DNA from: Gnetum montanum
Lineage: Eukaryota; Streptophyta; Gnetopsida; Gnetales; Gnetaceae
Reading direction: 5' to 3'
DNA: 64,000 bases
NCBI GenBank assembly: GCA_015680685.1
Contig: MNCI01008000.1
Location: 97,416 to 161,415 of the forward strand
Shown here one piece after another: positions 10,703-22,699 of this stretch (positions are counted from its first letter, which is position 1; each line of letters opens with the position of its first letter). The notes under the pieces are model-generated. The model was given only the letters and a program-made list of their open reading frames with translations. It ran no database searches and had not been told where the DNA came from. The position numbers were made by a program, and so were the translations under genes.

Positions 10703-11290
10703 TTTACATTTTGTACACACATCATCGCATTCCCGACTATCTAGTGTCTAACGTTCAGCATCTACCAGTTGCCCATGGCCCAGCATCCATACGCTGCCTA
10801 TTGTCCAGCATCCATACGCTGCCTGTTGTCCAGCATCCATACGCTGCCCTCTCTTTAATGTTTATACGTCGCTTCCTCCTCAGTGTTTACACGCTGTCCT
10901 TTGCCTCCAGACATTACCTTCTACCCTAGATGTTGTGTTCTATCTATAGACACTATGCCTTGTCTTCTAACGTTTTGCCTTGTCTTTCGACACTGTGCCC
11001 AGTCCTCAACGTACACACACTGTGCCTTTGATTCCAACGTGCACACGCTATATTTTTAAGCGTAGACACGATATACACTATACCTCCCTCCTAAAAGTGC
11101 ACACACTGCACAATTGCACACGCTGCCTAGTATTTCTCATGCTGGTTTACACACGCTATAGTTAATTACGCTTCATTTCAGTCACGCTGCCTATCACTGC
11201 GCAGTTGCACATGCTGCCCAGCTTGCTCAAGCTAGGCCTGCATACCCTGCTTATACAAATTTAGCTAGTCAAGCCAGTTACACACATGGA
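10703..11290 (+). repeat. e1 leader with ACGCTG repeats
   Basis: The untranslated leader holds three tandem 25-base units (CAGCATCCATACGCTGCC core, about 10780-10854), followed by many dispersed CACGCT, ACGCTG and CACACGCT words. No ORF with coding character is present. Confidence 0.75.
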
Positions 11291-11351
11291 ATCTTCTTAG
11301 ATTAAAGCAATACTACCTGTCACTAACCTTAATGCTGAAATCTTAAATCCT

Positions 11352-14300
11352 GTGACTGTAACTAAATCCATAATTGCCATTGGGGAGATGAACCCTCAAG
11401 GGCCAACTCGTCGGTCACTTAGGTTACAAGGCAAGGACCCTGCCTATATAATCCTCACCCCAGAACAATCCAATTTCATCCATGTAAAGATCCAAGCTAA
11501 CCTATCCATTGATCACACTGAAATGGAAGTAAAGCAACATTAAGAACTCATCTATAAGGGAGGCCATAACTCTATTCCTTCAGCATATGATGTAATTCCC
11601 CTACCTAAATCCCATCATGAACTCATATCCCAACTCCTCATGGCAAGGAATCAAACCTTGCGGCAACCCAATATAGAGCCTCAGAACGGAGATGATGAAG
11701 ATGATTTTGTGGTCCAATCCAAACATGGGGATTTGTACCACACTCTTAGTCCTCATACTTACGCGAACCCATTATTCCATCCTTTCACGGGAGAGACCAT
11801 GTCTCTTCATGTATTTAAAAGCACTCAAGCACTTGTTTCTCAACAGGAGGCATCCATTCTCACTCCTACTCTCCCCATGACCAACACCCAATTCAATGCG
11901 CCCATCTCCGTTATTCCTCCGGTCACCATGCTATCCCATCTCCTACAAGTACAACCACAACAACTCTCCTCTCAAACTAATGTAGGAGCGACCTTCCCAC
12001 CCCAAGTAATTGGGATGCCATTTATGATACCCGCTTCTACATCTACTCACTATATACCACGAGTGCAAATCCAAGGAACACCCTTCACTACTTCGACTCA
12101 ATAGGTTCAGGGTATTCCCTCACAACTTGTAACTGGGCAATGGCCCATGCCTGGCATTCAAAAATATTAATCGGCTCATTATAGCATACCACCTATTACA
12201 ATTCCATCCATGAATGTCCCTCAAGTACAACCATCAACAACCCTGCAGTCACCTTTCCCACAAATTACACAACACTCTAACTATTATCATGTTCAATCTA
12301 ACCAACGAGCCAGTCCACCTAGTGCCCAAGAATGGGTAGAGGCTAGGAGAATGATGCAAACATTGACCAATGTGGTAAAACACCTCAAAATTGCAAACAA
12401 TGAAGAAGTCAAGATGATGGATTTTTATCAGGATGATTCGATTAGCTCTTCAGTGCCACCATTGACTCTACCAAAAGGAATTTCATTGCCACAGTTGACC
12501 GAGTATAACGGAGAGGGAGATCCAAATGCTCACCTAGTGACATTTTGATTAGAGTGTCTTTTGCTTCAAGCATGGTCTCATGCAATCCTACGTGTGTTCG
12601 CCATGTCCTTAACTGGGAAAGCTTTGGACTAGTACCGAGCCCTACCACATAATTCCATATCCTCTTTGGAGGATTTGTTGCATCAACTCGTTACCCATTT
12701 TAAGTATAACCTGAATCCTGAAGCCATTCTAGACTATCTAATCCAAATAAAATAAGCGTCATTAGAGCCCGTACAAAAGTTCATCCAAAGATGGAGCGCT
12801 GCTCTTAAGGAACTTCATGAGCCTATCCCAAAAACGTATCTACTTACAATCCTCAAAAGTGCCGTGAATGATTTCGTCAAGTCAAAACTCTACTATTTGA
12901 ATGCTCATACTTTGAGTCAAGCATTTGTCCAAATCAAAAACATAGAAGAGGTAGCACAGACAAGTCATGACCTAGCTTACCTAACTTTTAAAATTCAACA
13001 TATGAGGAAAGATAAGGACAAGTTTAAAACAACAGTCGCAACAGTGGCAAAGGTAGCTTGACCTAACAATGCAGGGAAAAAAGGGAAGCAACTCACTGCC
13101 CCACTAGTCATGAAAGAACTGCTCCTCCACCTACACTTGAATCCTCCTTTGTCCAAACTGCTAATGCGGGTCACACTCGTACCTTTAAACGAAAGGACCT
13201 TACCCAGTACACACCCTTACCCATGAAGCCTTCACAACTACTAGACTAACTTCTAAAGGCTAGGTTGATTCAACATAAGCAAATGTCTCCTGCAGTGTCT
13301 CAAAGACATGATCGATACTGTGAGTTGGTTAAAAACCCAATGTTGGCAACAGCTAATGAACCACTTGTCCTAAGGGGTTTCAAGTTAGACAGATTCTATG
13401 AGTATCACCAAAGGTTTGGTCACAGAACCGATTATTGCTTTACCCTGAAATAGGACATACAACGTATGATTGATAGAGGTGAGATAGTCTTTGATGAGGC
13501 CAACCCAGTAAGACCTCAAAATCAGACTATGGGGGTTTACAAAGACCCTCTTAACACCAAAGAGTCGCCCTATGTGATTAACACTATCCATGTCAGCAAT
13601 GAACAAGACATTCGATGAAGGCCTTTTATGATCTGTGTGCCTACTGAAACTATATCTACACTAACACCTCCACAAGCTCCTTTTGCGACGCATACACCTC
13701 CTAAGCCACGAAAACCATTTGTCATCCAAGCATACCTAGCAGTTGCAACAAAAAACATACCATCGCAAACTTGACCTACTCCATTCGAGATGCGGGTGTC
13801 GCAACACTTTGATGTGCAACCTTCAATAGTTCCCCTATGACCCTTGCAAGAACGCCTCACCAATAGACTGAACAGGGAACGTCTGGCCAAAGAGCGTCAT
13901 GGTCATGAGTTAGGACCATCCAAACCCACATCATTGAATGCCATCCTTATGGTCCCAATCACTGATCATCCTAGCACAAGTTGCCAAGACAAAAACACAA
14001 GAATGCCCAATGTCCCAAACCTAATAGCTATAATTAAAAGCACAAAAACTCTTTTGCAAGAGATACAAATGTTGGGTCAAATGGATCAAGTCTCGACAAA
14101 TAAAAACATTCCAAATAGCAAAGACTTGGCTAGCACCCTCACCTAGGTTACATAGGCCCTAAAGCAAAAGAACACCTCTCTAAGCCTATATGACTTGGTA
14201 ATGACCTCCCTAGTACATCGGGAAGCCCTGGTGCATATGTTGACTTCAATCCCTATTAGTGAAGACCTTCCAGCAAATGCACCATTGATTTATGCTGTAT

Positions 14301-14400
14301 TGTCTCCACATCAAGAATCGAGGTCCACATCCCTAGGATTTCATGCCAATAACATTAAATGAGACAAAAAAATGGGAGAGGTCACTACTGCCCGTATGTT
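11352..14400 (+). pseudogene. gag: e1 gag (capsid polyprotein)
   Basis: Fragments in several frames give a Pro/Gln-rich N-terminal half, then the Retrotrans_gag core. The core runs from LPQLTEYNGEGDPNAHL through LTGKALDxYRALPHNSISSLEDL to FIQRWSAALKELHEPIPKT (about 12480-12850). A zinc-knuckle region follows (FYEYHQRFGHRTDYCFTLK, near 13390-13450). The first Cys of the knuckle is Tyr here, while e2 keeps it (QYCHYHQ), so nucleic-acid binding would be damaged. Gag would form the virus-like particle. The frame is interrupted by many stops. The start is placed at the first Met of the open region (11352), but any upstream start would be equally hidden by decay. Confidence 0.8.
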
Positions 14401-14419
14401 TATAACAATACAAGTTAAC

Positions 14420-15070
14420 TAATTTAAGATACATAGGGTGCATGTCGATGGCGGGGTGGCAACAAATGTAATACCCTTCCCAATCATCGAATGATTGGGC
14501 CTCGTAGAACAAATGCGGCCAACAACAACATCATTCTTGAAATCTTTCAATGGTTCCCATGTCGTGGTAAAAGGCATGATTACCTTGGATTTCATAGCAG
14601 GGGACCACTTCCCCACATCAGCTAAATTCATAGTTGTAGATGAAATGTCAGGGTTCAATCTAATTTTGGGATAGCCTTGGTTAGCTCAACTAAAAGATAT
14701 ATCATCACCAATCCATCAAGAAATTCACCTACCTTATGAGGGTGGTGAAATCTTCATACATGGAGATATAGCAACATCATTTACTTCCTTACACGTAGGA
14801 ATGAACCAAGGGTCAGAGGTTGAACTCTTTGAACCTAAGCAAGACAACATTAGTGAAGTCCTAGATAATAGTCAATCTCCAACCTACGACCCTCCTAAAA
14901 TGGAGGAAGCATTAGAAGATGTAGACATAGGAGCCATTCCCACAGATGTCCCTTGGTCAGAACTACCATTTGACGTATCCAGCGAGGGGGATGGCAAGTA
15001 CAAAATCATGCCTATGCATCCCACCTCATACAACAAATTGCGAAAATTAAAGAAACAGATCAAAAACTAA
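14420..15070 (+). pseudogene. e1 aspartic protease and C-terminal tail
   Basis: VDGGVATNVIP (near 14440) matches the Asp-x-Gly active site of Ty3-type proteases with Gly in place of Ser/Thr. FNLILGxPWL (near 14655) matches the second conserved block. The frame then runs open from 14801 to a stop at 15070 as an acidic then Lys-rich tail. The protease would cut Gag-Pol. TAG and TAA stops interrupt it. The same block is better preserved in e2 (MILGKPWLAQL). Confidence 0.8.
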
Positions 15071-15555
15071 GACAAACTACTAAACATCCGGAATGACGTT
15101 AAACTACTAAATGTCTGCAACGACGTTAAACTAGTCACGGTCAGAGATGACCGGTTCTTCTAAATTCACCGAAATAGCTATGGTCTCCTCCATTTCTTTG
15201 ACAAATATACAAGAGTCCACCATGACTTTAAACTGATACACGTGGCCCGAAATGGCCCCAAACTAGAGCACGGTAAATTACTAGTTTACCAAAATCTCGC
15301 TATGTCATTCTCGTTTACATTTGGCAAGTTACAATTTTCGTTTATCTTATGTTTACTAGTCATGATTCCAGTTTACACTTACGTTCACAAATAAACCTTC
15401 AAAAAACAAAAAAATAAAACAAAATTTATGCAATACGAAGTGATAGCATATTACGCCATGATCATGTTACATCTGTCCTCTCACATTCCAAAAACAAAAT
15501 AACAAGTCGAAAGACTAAAAAAAAATGACAAGACTAACAAGCCAAATCAGGCACC
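15065..15555 (+). repeat. Post-protease spacer with GACNTTAAACT words
   Basis: GACGTTAAACTA occurs at about 15092 and 15120, and GACTTTAAACTG near 15222. GTTTAC-rich sequence follows. The same word family fills the 3' untranslated regions of e1 and e2 and part of the e2 gag. No ORF is present. Confidence 0.6.
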
Positions 15556-16041
15556 AGCACTAGGAGGGGGCTAGTCCCCAAAATCCTCTACGTCATCAGC
15601 TCCCATCCCATTGGGGCCAGCCTCATCACTACCATGTCCAATCATGGCACTTCCTATTCAACAAATCCATCTGGGCCCTCTATTTGACCAAATCCCGAAT
15701 CACCTCCACCTTGCTATTCAAGTTTGCCCACTAACGTGCATAGGTGATCTCAGATGTCCACCAGGTACTATCACCAACCAATCTTGCAGAGGCAAAATCA
15801 TAACAAGCTTGCAAGTCATTCCTTTGCTCTATTACTTTTGCCAAATTTCCTTTCAATGATTGGATTTCAAGCCATAACTACTCAATTGAGTGCCTGCAGG
15901 TCTAGAGAGACTTGGCATTTGGAACAACAAAACCCGAAACTGCATCATAAATACTTCTTGGAATCTGCTCAACATCTTTGGGCAATTCCGAAAGACCATC
16001 AACATGGGTAGCCTTGGAAGGACTCCATTGAAGCTTTGCAC

Positions 16042-16135
16042 CTACAATTACAAACATTGCATATATGAGCTAATAAGAGATCTCCAATAGATGCAAAAAT
16101 ACAATGAACCTAGGAGCTTAGCATAAAGTACACAC
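16042..16135 (-). other. Phase-keeping intron of the antisense gene
   Basis: Donor TTAG|GTGTGT and acceptor TTGTAG|GTGCAA on the minus strand. Joining the exons gives YPTLGAKLQWS in one frame. Confidence 0.7.
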
Positions 16136-16339
16136 CTAATGTAGGATAAACCTGTTGCAGATGAGTAACAACATTGTTGACAATGCTGGTAACAAATTCT
16201 ACTTTATTGGGCATCTCATGCCACGGTCTCAATGGATCGGTGGATGTTGAATCTATATAGGAAGGCACCTTAACCAGGGCCTCTAACTCCAACCCATCCA
16301 TCTAAGATGCATTGGCTACAGGTGCTTTGGCATCCATGT

Positions 16340-16422
16340 CTAATATTAAGAAGAGCCATGATAATCAAAATAATATACAAAGCTAAGAAGTATGAAATGC
16401 AGATCAAACTAACAAGACTTAC
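16340..16422 (-). other. Phase-keeping intron of the antisense gene
   Basis: Donor CTTG|GTAAGT and acceptor ATTAG|ACATGG. Joining gives GPLGDMDAKAPV in one frame. Length is 83 bases, typical for a plant intron. Confidence 0.75.
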
Positions 16423-17730
16423 CAAGCGGTCCTTTGTTGGTCATCTCAGGTGGATCACCAAGGTGTAGAGACCCATCAAAGAAACCATCAAAAACACTTT
16501 TCTCCTCATTTGAATGCTTAAGGGCATCTAAAGCCTCAGTAAGTGTCGCTCCCATGGTATCTGTTTCATCCTCTTCCCGTAAGATGGGAATCACCTCAAC
16601 TGTTTGTTCGCTTGTTTCCTCCTCTTCATCACACCCAATGGTAACTGCTTCGGGTTCACCCATTGGAGTTAATTCTTCCCTTTCCCTCTCGGGGGTACCC
16701 TTTGTTAATGGCCAACAAATATAAAGTTAGCATGAAATAATAGGTATGCATATTTAAGTAAGCAAATAAATTCAAAAAGCGATGAAAACACTTAAAACCA
16801 AAATAAAAATAAAAATAAAGAAAAACTTACCTGCTGTTGGCAAGATGAATCGAATCTTCTTTGCCCTTGGCAGTCTCACCTCCATAACAGGTGCTCTCGA
16901 ATGCTTAGCCCTTTTCACTTTAGCCTTAGCCTTCCTAACAGTCTCTTGAATCAAGTGCTTAGCTCTCCTAAAAGTTGTGTGTAGTGTAGGTGGTTCCAAC
17001 CCAAAGCTATCGCACGAATGGTGGGAATGATTGGCTGCACCCCCTGTTGTGACCGAGATTGATTCTTCAATGCCTTTGGGTGGATCTTGGGATCTAGTGC
17101 TGTTAAATAGATGACAGATCCAGGGGCGAGACATCATCATTAAAAGAATCAACGATGGAAACCATTTTGGTCACAAGAATGCTAGGAGTCAAGGCAGTAA
17201 ATAGGTCCATCAAACCCGCATTGGTAAGATGGCTAATGATTTGTTTAGGCGCTTTCTTGTGCAACCACCGTTGCGACTCCTCTGTCTCTCCAAACTTCAT
17301 AAAGAGAGTGGCCTTAGTATGCCCAGATATGATGGTAACCTCATCAAGAGGAACAGACGTTGTGGAAAAGACACAGGAGACACTGAGTAAAAATTTAAGA
17401 ATATGATAAGCAAAGATGTAACAAAAATGAAAACCAAGCCTGGAACACAACCATTTACCTTTAGCAAATGGAGTAGGCACACTGGTTGCAAGATCAACCG
17501 TTTGAGGAAAAATGGGCCCGTCAAGAGACCAATCTTCATGCAGCTAGCCGTGAACTTGACAATGCTTAAGGGCCCTAGAGAATTGCCTAGGACAACTGAC
17601 AATAGCATCCTTGGTTTGGCCTTGCACTGCAGCATGAAGCGTAGGGCCTCTCATGAACGCCTCCAAAGCTGTACATACTAAGGCAAGCCCATTATCATCC
17701 TCATGCAATCCATTCTCAGCAAAATAGGGC

Positions 17731-17813
17731 CTGTAAAAGAACAAGTATTCATACGTAAGCAATGATATAATGCTAAAGGAACCAAAGTTAGTATGAGTAT
17801 AAAAAGAGCATAC
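17731..17813 (-). other. Phase-keeping intron of the antisense gene
   Basis: Donor ACAA|GTATGC and acceptor TTTTACAG|GCCC, with ATACTAAC near the middle as a branch-point candidate. Joining gives HRVDKPYFAENG in one frame. Length is 83 bases. Confidence 0.75.
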
Positions 17814-18540
17814 TTGTCTACTCTATGTACTATTCTAGGCGGATTTTGAAATAGTGTATGTATATGGTAGGCTAGAAAAAGTGTATTCCGACTATTGTAA
17901 TGGCTGCAAGATGGCAATCCCCACACACGGGTCAAAGGACATGTAGATCTAGGACCTTTGGGAACACCTCCCTCGACTGCGTATAGTCCCTCATCTATGT
18001 TCACAACAAAAGCTGATATGCCTTGTGTTGAGCTAGAAAACATGGTCTCAACAATATCGCACATCAGTTGCTCACTCAAATGAGACCATATGACAATGCT
18101 AAAATTCTGCAGAATAAATGATAAAAATGCACTAACATTCAGACAAAACCATATTACATGTGCCCCGATCCACATGTCATAACCAGACATTTTCTGCTCC
18201 CAAGGGCCAAACCAAGATAGCACACTAATGAGTTCAACCATGAGGAGAAAAGGATTAGGCCCCTTGCATAGAGCCAAAACCTTAGGTAAGTAACTTAAAA
18301 CATGTAAAACATATAAACTAAAAACAAAATAAATAAGAAAATAAACCTAACAAATAACTAGCATTCAACGCACACACAAGCTCACCCCATGAGACAAGGA
18401 CATCAATGTCTATCTGATGAATTTAATACTCGCTGGGGTACATTTAAAAAATAAAAGTCATTTGCAAATACAAAACATGTACCTTCACTATCTAGCCTAA
18501 GAAAACAAAAAGATACAAATAACTAGCAACACCAAACGAA

Positions 18541-20040
18541 TAATTTTCTCCCTTCTCAGTCACTCATACGCTAGTTCCAGTAACTCATGTTGCAATGCAT
18601 AATGCGGTAAAACGTGATTGGGGAAAACATTCACAACGCAGCTCATGCTGTAACCCATGAACATGACTTACATTGCTACTTACAACACAACTCACGCTGG
18701 AGAGTAGCTCACGCTACCCACACCACAAAAATCGTAGTTTCCTTGGGTAACTCACACCCAGGCACCAAAATCGCTATTCTCCTGGGTAACTCACGCCCAG
18801 GCACAAAGATCGCTTTTCTTTGGGCATCCACGTTCAGGCCCTCAGCACCCAGCTCATGCCTTTGTCCCGCACTATGGGACCCCTCACCCTGGGATGACCC
18901 TGTATCTAACTCATGCTGGGAATGGCCCTAATGAAAAGAATGTGCCCGAAAGAAAAGTCATAACTCTCGGCATGAACTGAAAACTTATTTCAGAGTACTA
19001 GGAGTAACATCTAAGGATGATTTGCCATGAGACGCAGCATGAGTTTCCTGCTAGCCTTAGGGCTATCCCACATTTGGATGCAAATTTACCCAAAAAAATT
19101 GATGCATATACAAAAGAAAAAGGAAAATCGTAGTTAGATGTGTGATTTAGGCGAAGATTGTTTACGAGTCTTAGTCGTAATTCACGCCAAGGATTAACAC
19201 ATGCCCCTATGACTCATGCTAGGGCACATATGTGTCCTACAACTCAATTCACGCTGTGCCCAACATCGCATCAGCATCAACGCTAAACTTACCACTCTGC
19301 ACGTGCCCAATAACGTTGCACATAATCCTTAGCCACGTTATCCAAATTTCATAAAACCCCTGTTCATGCCTTGCAATACAACTCACGCCCTCGTCACTCA
19401 CACTAGGCATGCCCTAGGTTGCTCATGCTGGGCATGCCCTGGGTTTGATCCCTACACTGCTAACCGATCCTTATGGTACCCACACGTGGATCGCACAACC
19501 ACAAAAAAAATTGTGAAACTCAAAACCTTAGCAACATCCCTGATGCCCAAGATGCACACGAGAAGACCATAAAATAAATTCTAGAATCCAGGAAAAATCT
19601 TCACTTTGAAACATAGTAAAAGTGGCAGCCCTAATCGCTCACGCTGTGCTTGCGCCACAATACAATGCCATGGAACAGGAACGCATGAAAAACATACTTG
19701 CATAGAGTCCCCATCCATGATGAAATCTTGGGTTGAGGAAGGAATTGAAGCAACTATTCGCTCTCCTCCACTAATGATAAGCTAGCCTATTTCTTCCCCT
19801 TGCATTCGCTTGTTTTCTCTTTCCCCTTCATTGTCATTACTCACGCTCACACCGCTCATGCCCTGTACCGTGGTCACGCTGCCCTACCAACACTTCCTGT
19901 TGCTCACACTACCAATCCCTCTAGCTCACGCTACTTGCACTCCTTATTGCTCACGTTGTGTTGAACACCTAGTTACTCACACTTTGACGCTTCAATCCCC
20001 TTTTACCCTGTCTTAACTTATCCCACGTGGTTGCATTGCA
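18541..20040. repeat. CTCACGCT-rich spacer upstream of the antisense gene
   Basis: About twenty copies of a degenerate word [AG]CTCA[CT][AG]CT are scattered through 1.5 kb on the plus strand, often followed by G or A and with irregular spacing. It separates the 5' end of the antisense gene from pol. No ORF looks coding. Confidence 0.65.
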
Positions 20041-20448
20041 TTTTTTTTTCTTATTGGAAGTTTTATTTGTATTTTTAATTTTATTTTTATTACTTCTCAC
20101 ATTGTCCTCATTTTCATGCTCTCAAGATAGTTTTTTTTTCTATTCCTTTTCTATACATTAACGCCTAAACATTAAAGACAAAACGAAGCATGAAAACTAA
20201 AAACTCAAAATCAAAAATAAAAAAGCAAAAATTAAATTACAACATTAGTATTCATAGGAAATATGAACATTACGTGGCCTTGTAAGGCCTAAAACTTCCA
20301 TGCAGTGTTAGTATGACATTAAAATACCCTTACATTCTGTAATTTCATTAGAACATAAATTAAATGAAGCTAATTTATATTTAGCAACTCGTCTGTCAAG
20401 AAAACCTCGCTCACGGTGCTCCTAGTTTAAATTGGCAAGAACAAGCAC
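20041..20448. other. Spacer before pol, T-rich then A-rich
   Basis: A T-rich run (20040-20100) and an A-rich run (20160-20240) precede the pol reading frame. Nothing else is recognised. Confidence 0.5.
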
Positions 20449-21633
20449 ATGGACAACAAGAACCTCTTTTCAATACTGTCTATCAATGGACCTCATGGGG
20501 CCATAAAAAGAACGATTAATCTAGAATCCTTAGATCTAGACTCATCTACTCATGCTAATTTTGTGGCATCCACTCAAGAAACATTAGACTACCCTAAAGG
20601 TATGACTAAAACTTTAGACTTAGAAGCCGACAACATCACTGAAGATCTGCTCATCGAAGTCCCCATCACTATGTCTAGTGGCGAAGTTAAAACATTAAAA
20701 TTGAGTACTCTACTAAATCCACAACTTTCCAATGAGATTACACAAGTGCTCAAGAACAACATCAAAACATTCGCTTGGTCATATACTGATATGCCAAGAC
20801 TGGACCCTCGAATCATCCAGCATAACATCATCTTCGATGAAAAACTTAGACCAGTAAAGCAAAAAGCACGAAAGGTTAAACCTGAGGTAGCATTGGCAGT
20901 TCGTAATGAAATCACGAAGCTCTACCTAGCCAGTTTCATTCGAGCTGTTGACTATGCTGATTGGGTATCCAACATTGTTGTAGTTCCCAAGAAGTACGGT
21001 AGCATTTGCATATGCATTGACTTCCGTGACCTCAACGTAGCCACTATAAAGGATGATTTCCCGGTACCCAGTATCGATCAACTCATTGATTCAACTATTG
21101 GGCATGCATTGTTATCCTTTACGGATGGATTCTCAAGATACAGCCAAATCAGGATGAACCTAGAACACTAACCCAAGACGACCTTCATGACACCTTGGGG
21201 CACTTTCTGTTATATAATGATGCCATTCGGTCTAAAAAATGTAGGCACTACATATCAATGAGAAATGACATATATATTTAGCAATTACATGCTTGATTTG
21301 CTCAACGATTATGTAGACAGCATCACAGTGAAGTCCAAAACAACCGAGCAACACACAAAGCACCTAGACTCAATACTCAAATGTTGTCTCAAGTACGACC
21401 TTAGATTTAACCCAAAGAAATGCATCTTTGGAGTTGAAATGGGCAAAATGCTTGGCTTCATAGTCTCAGAAATAGGGATACGAGTAGACCCTGATAAGGT
21501 TAAAGAAATAACTAGCGTGAAACTACCTAAGAACCTTACCAAATGGTGGGGCCTACAAGGTAGATTACAATTCATCAGACACTTTATCACAAAATTGACA
21601 GACAAGTTAAAACCTATGCAACATTTACTATGA
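20449..21633 (+). pseudogene. pol: e1 reverse transcriptase
   Basis: It reads VSNIVVVPKKYG, CIDFRDLN, KDDFPVPSIDQL, LLSFTDGFSRYSQI, TPWGTFCY, MPFGLK and GFIVSEIGIRVDPDKVKEI, the canonical order of Ty3/gypsy RT. The first catalytic Asp (FTDGF) is present. The YxDD box reads YVDS, so one catalytic Asp is lost, and there are stops near 21170 and 21260. The enzyme would copy element RNA into DNA in the particle. Wording of the blocks fits the Tat lineage. Confidence 0.88.
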
Positions 21634-22200
21634 AAGAATGTCCATTTTCAATGGACTCAACAGTGCCAAGAAGCCTTTGAGAACATAAAAATGAAGCTAG
21701 CTCAACTATCGATAGTTCACCCCCCACAAAGCAAAAAACCTTTTTACATCTACCTTGCTACATCCGACTCATCCATTGCATCAATGCTCTGCCAAAAACA
21801 AGAAGATGGAGCTGAGATCCCCATTTACTATTTAAGCCACACCTTATTTACCTACAAATAATGATACAATGACATGGAGAGATCATGTCTTGCCCTGGTC
21901 TTTTCCTTAAAAAAGTGGTGACATTACCTCTTTCGCAACCAAGTTAATATCATTTGCAAAGATAATGTGCTTCGAACTATCACTAATAACATCTATGAAT
22001 CAAGTAGGATAGCTAGATGGAAGGTGATGATTGCAGAATTTAACCTATGCTATGTAACTCAATCCTCCACTAAGGGTCAAGCGGTAGTCAATCAACTGAT
22101 TGTCTCACCAATACAAGATCAAGTGACAATCAAACGTGAATTCCCTGATGAAAATATTAACAGCATAGACACAGTGCCTGATAACTACGACGTAATCTTG
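21634..22200 (+). pseudogene. pol: e1 RT-linked RNase H
   Basis: FQWTQQCQEAFENIKMKL is followed by an RNase H fold: YIYLATSDSSIASML, IPIYYLSHTLF, ESSRIARWKVMIAEFNLCYV. The first Asp lies in ATSDSS. Four or five stops, including a double stop near 21860, show decay. It follows RT in the same polyprotein. Confidence 0.8.
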
Positions 22201-22677
22201 TACTTTGATGGAGCATCTACCTTGTGAGGAGGAAGTGCTGCAGCCGTCATAATGCATCCTTTTGGAGAAATTCGATCCTTTGCCTATCGACTAACATTCC
22301 CTTGCACCAACAACGTGGTAGAGTACGAAGGTCTTCTTAGAGGTCTTATGGCAGCACTAACTTTGGGAATCACACGTCTTGTAGTCCGAGGTGACTCAAA
22401 ATTAGTAATCAATCAAGTCACGGAGGTTTATGCATGCAAGGCCTCTCATTTGCAACCATACTGTGACCTAAGTAAGCACTTGCTAAAACAATTGACCAAT
22501 GTAGACATGCAACATGTTCCTAGGAATGAAAATACCATTGCCAACAAACTTACTACACTGGCCTTAAACATGACACCTGAGATGTTCCATACATTATCTA
22601 ATTCCATAAAAAATTGTACCAAACCTGTAACATACACTCTTGATGAAATACCCATAGCATCTGCTAGTACTACATAA
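22201..22677 (+). pseudogene. pol: e1 second (aRNH-type) RNase H
   Basis: It reads LYFDGAST, NNVVEYEGLLRGLMAALTLGI, VRGDSKLVINQV and VPRNENTIANKLTTLAL. The Asp, Glu and Asp of the D-E-D core are visible in FDGAS, VEYEG and RGDSK. Tandem RNase H domains are characteristic of the Tat clade. One TGA follows FDGASTL and the rest is open to 22677. Confidence 0.85.
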
Positions 22678-22699
22678 GCAATAGAATGATATGATGACA

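Larger units (their letters stand above)
15571..18490 (-). pseudogene. Antisense intron-containing gene carried by e1
   Basis: The minus strand holds a spliced gene of at least six exons. Three introns keep phase exactly: 17813-17731 (GTATGC...TTTTACAG, with a CTAAC branch-like site), 16422-16340 (GTAAGT...ATATTAG) and 16135-16042 (GTGTGT...TTGTAG). A fourth (16830-16700, GTAAGT...ACAAAG) has good sites but a one-base frame slip, as does a candidate near 17457-17382. The protein has a hydrophobic N-terminal half (WFGPWEQK, MWIGAHVIWF). An acidic/basic middle with an NLS-like KAKAKVKRAK follows. Next comes an acidic stretch and a coiled-coil end (LEIQSLKGNLAKVIEQRNDL) finishing with an acidic tail at 15571. 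Six in-frame stops are all TAG, and a few frameshifts occur. I do not recognise the family. Tat elements are known to carry extra antisense ORFs, but usually after pol, not between protease and RT. Confidence 0.7.

Noticed and set aside
15571-18490. Calling the antisense gene a plant mobile domain protein
   Set aside because: Such ORFs are known in the lineage, but I could not find convincing domain motifs in the translation.
20589-20915. Minus-strand ORF opposite the RT frame
   Set aside because: It is a shadow of the pol reading frame with no coding features of its own.
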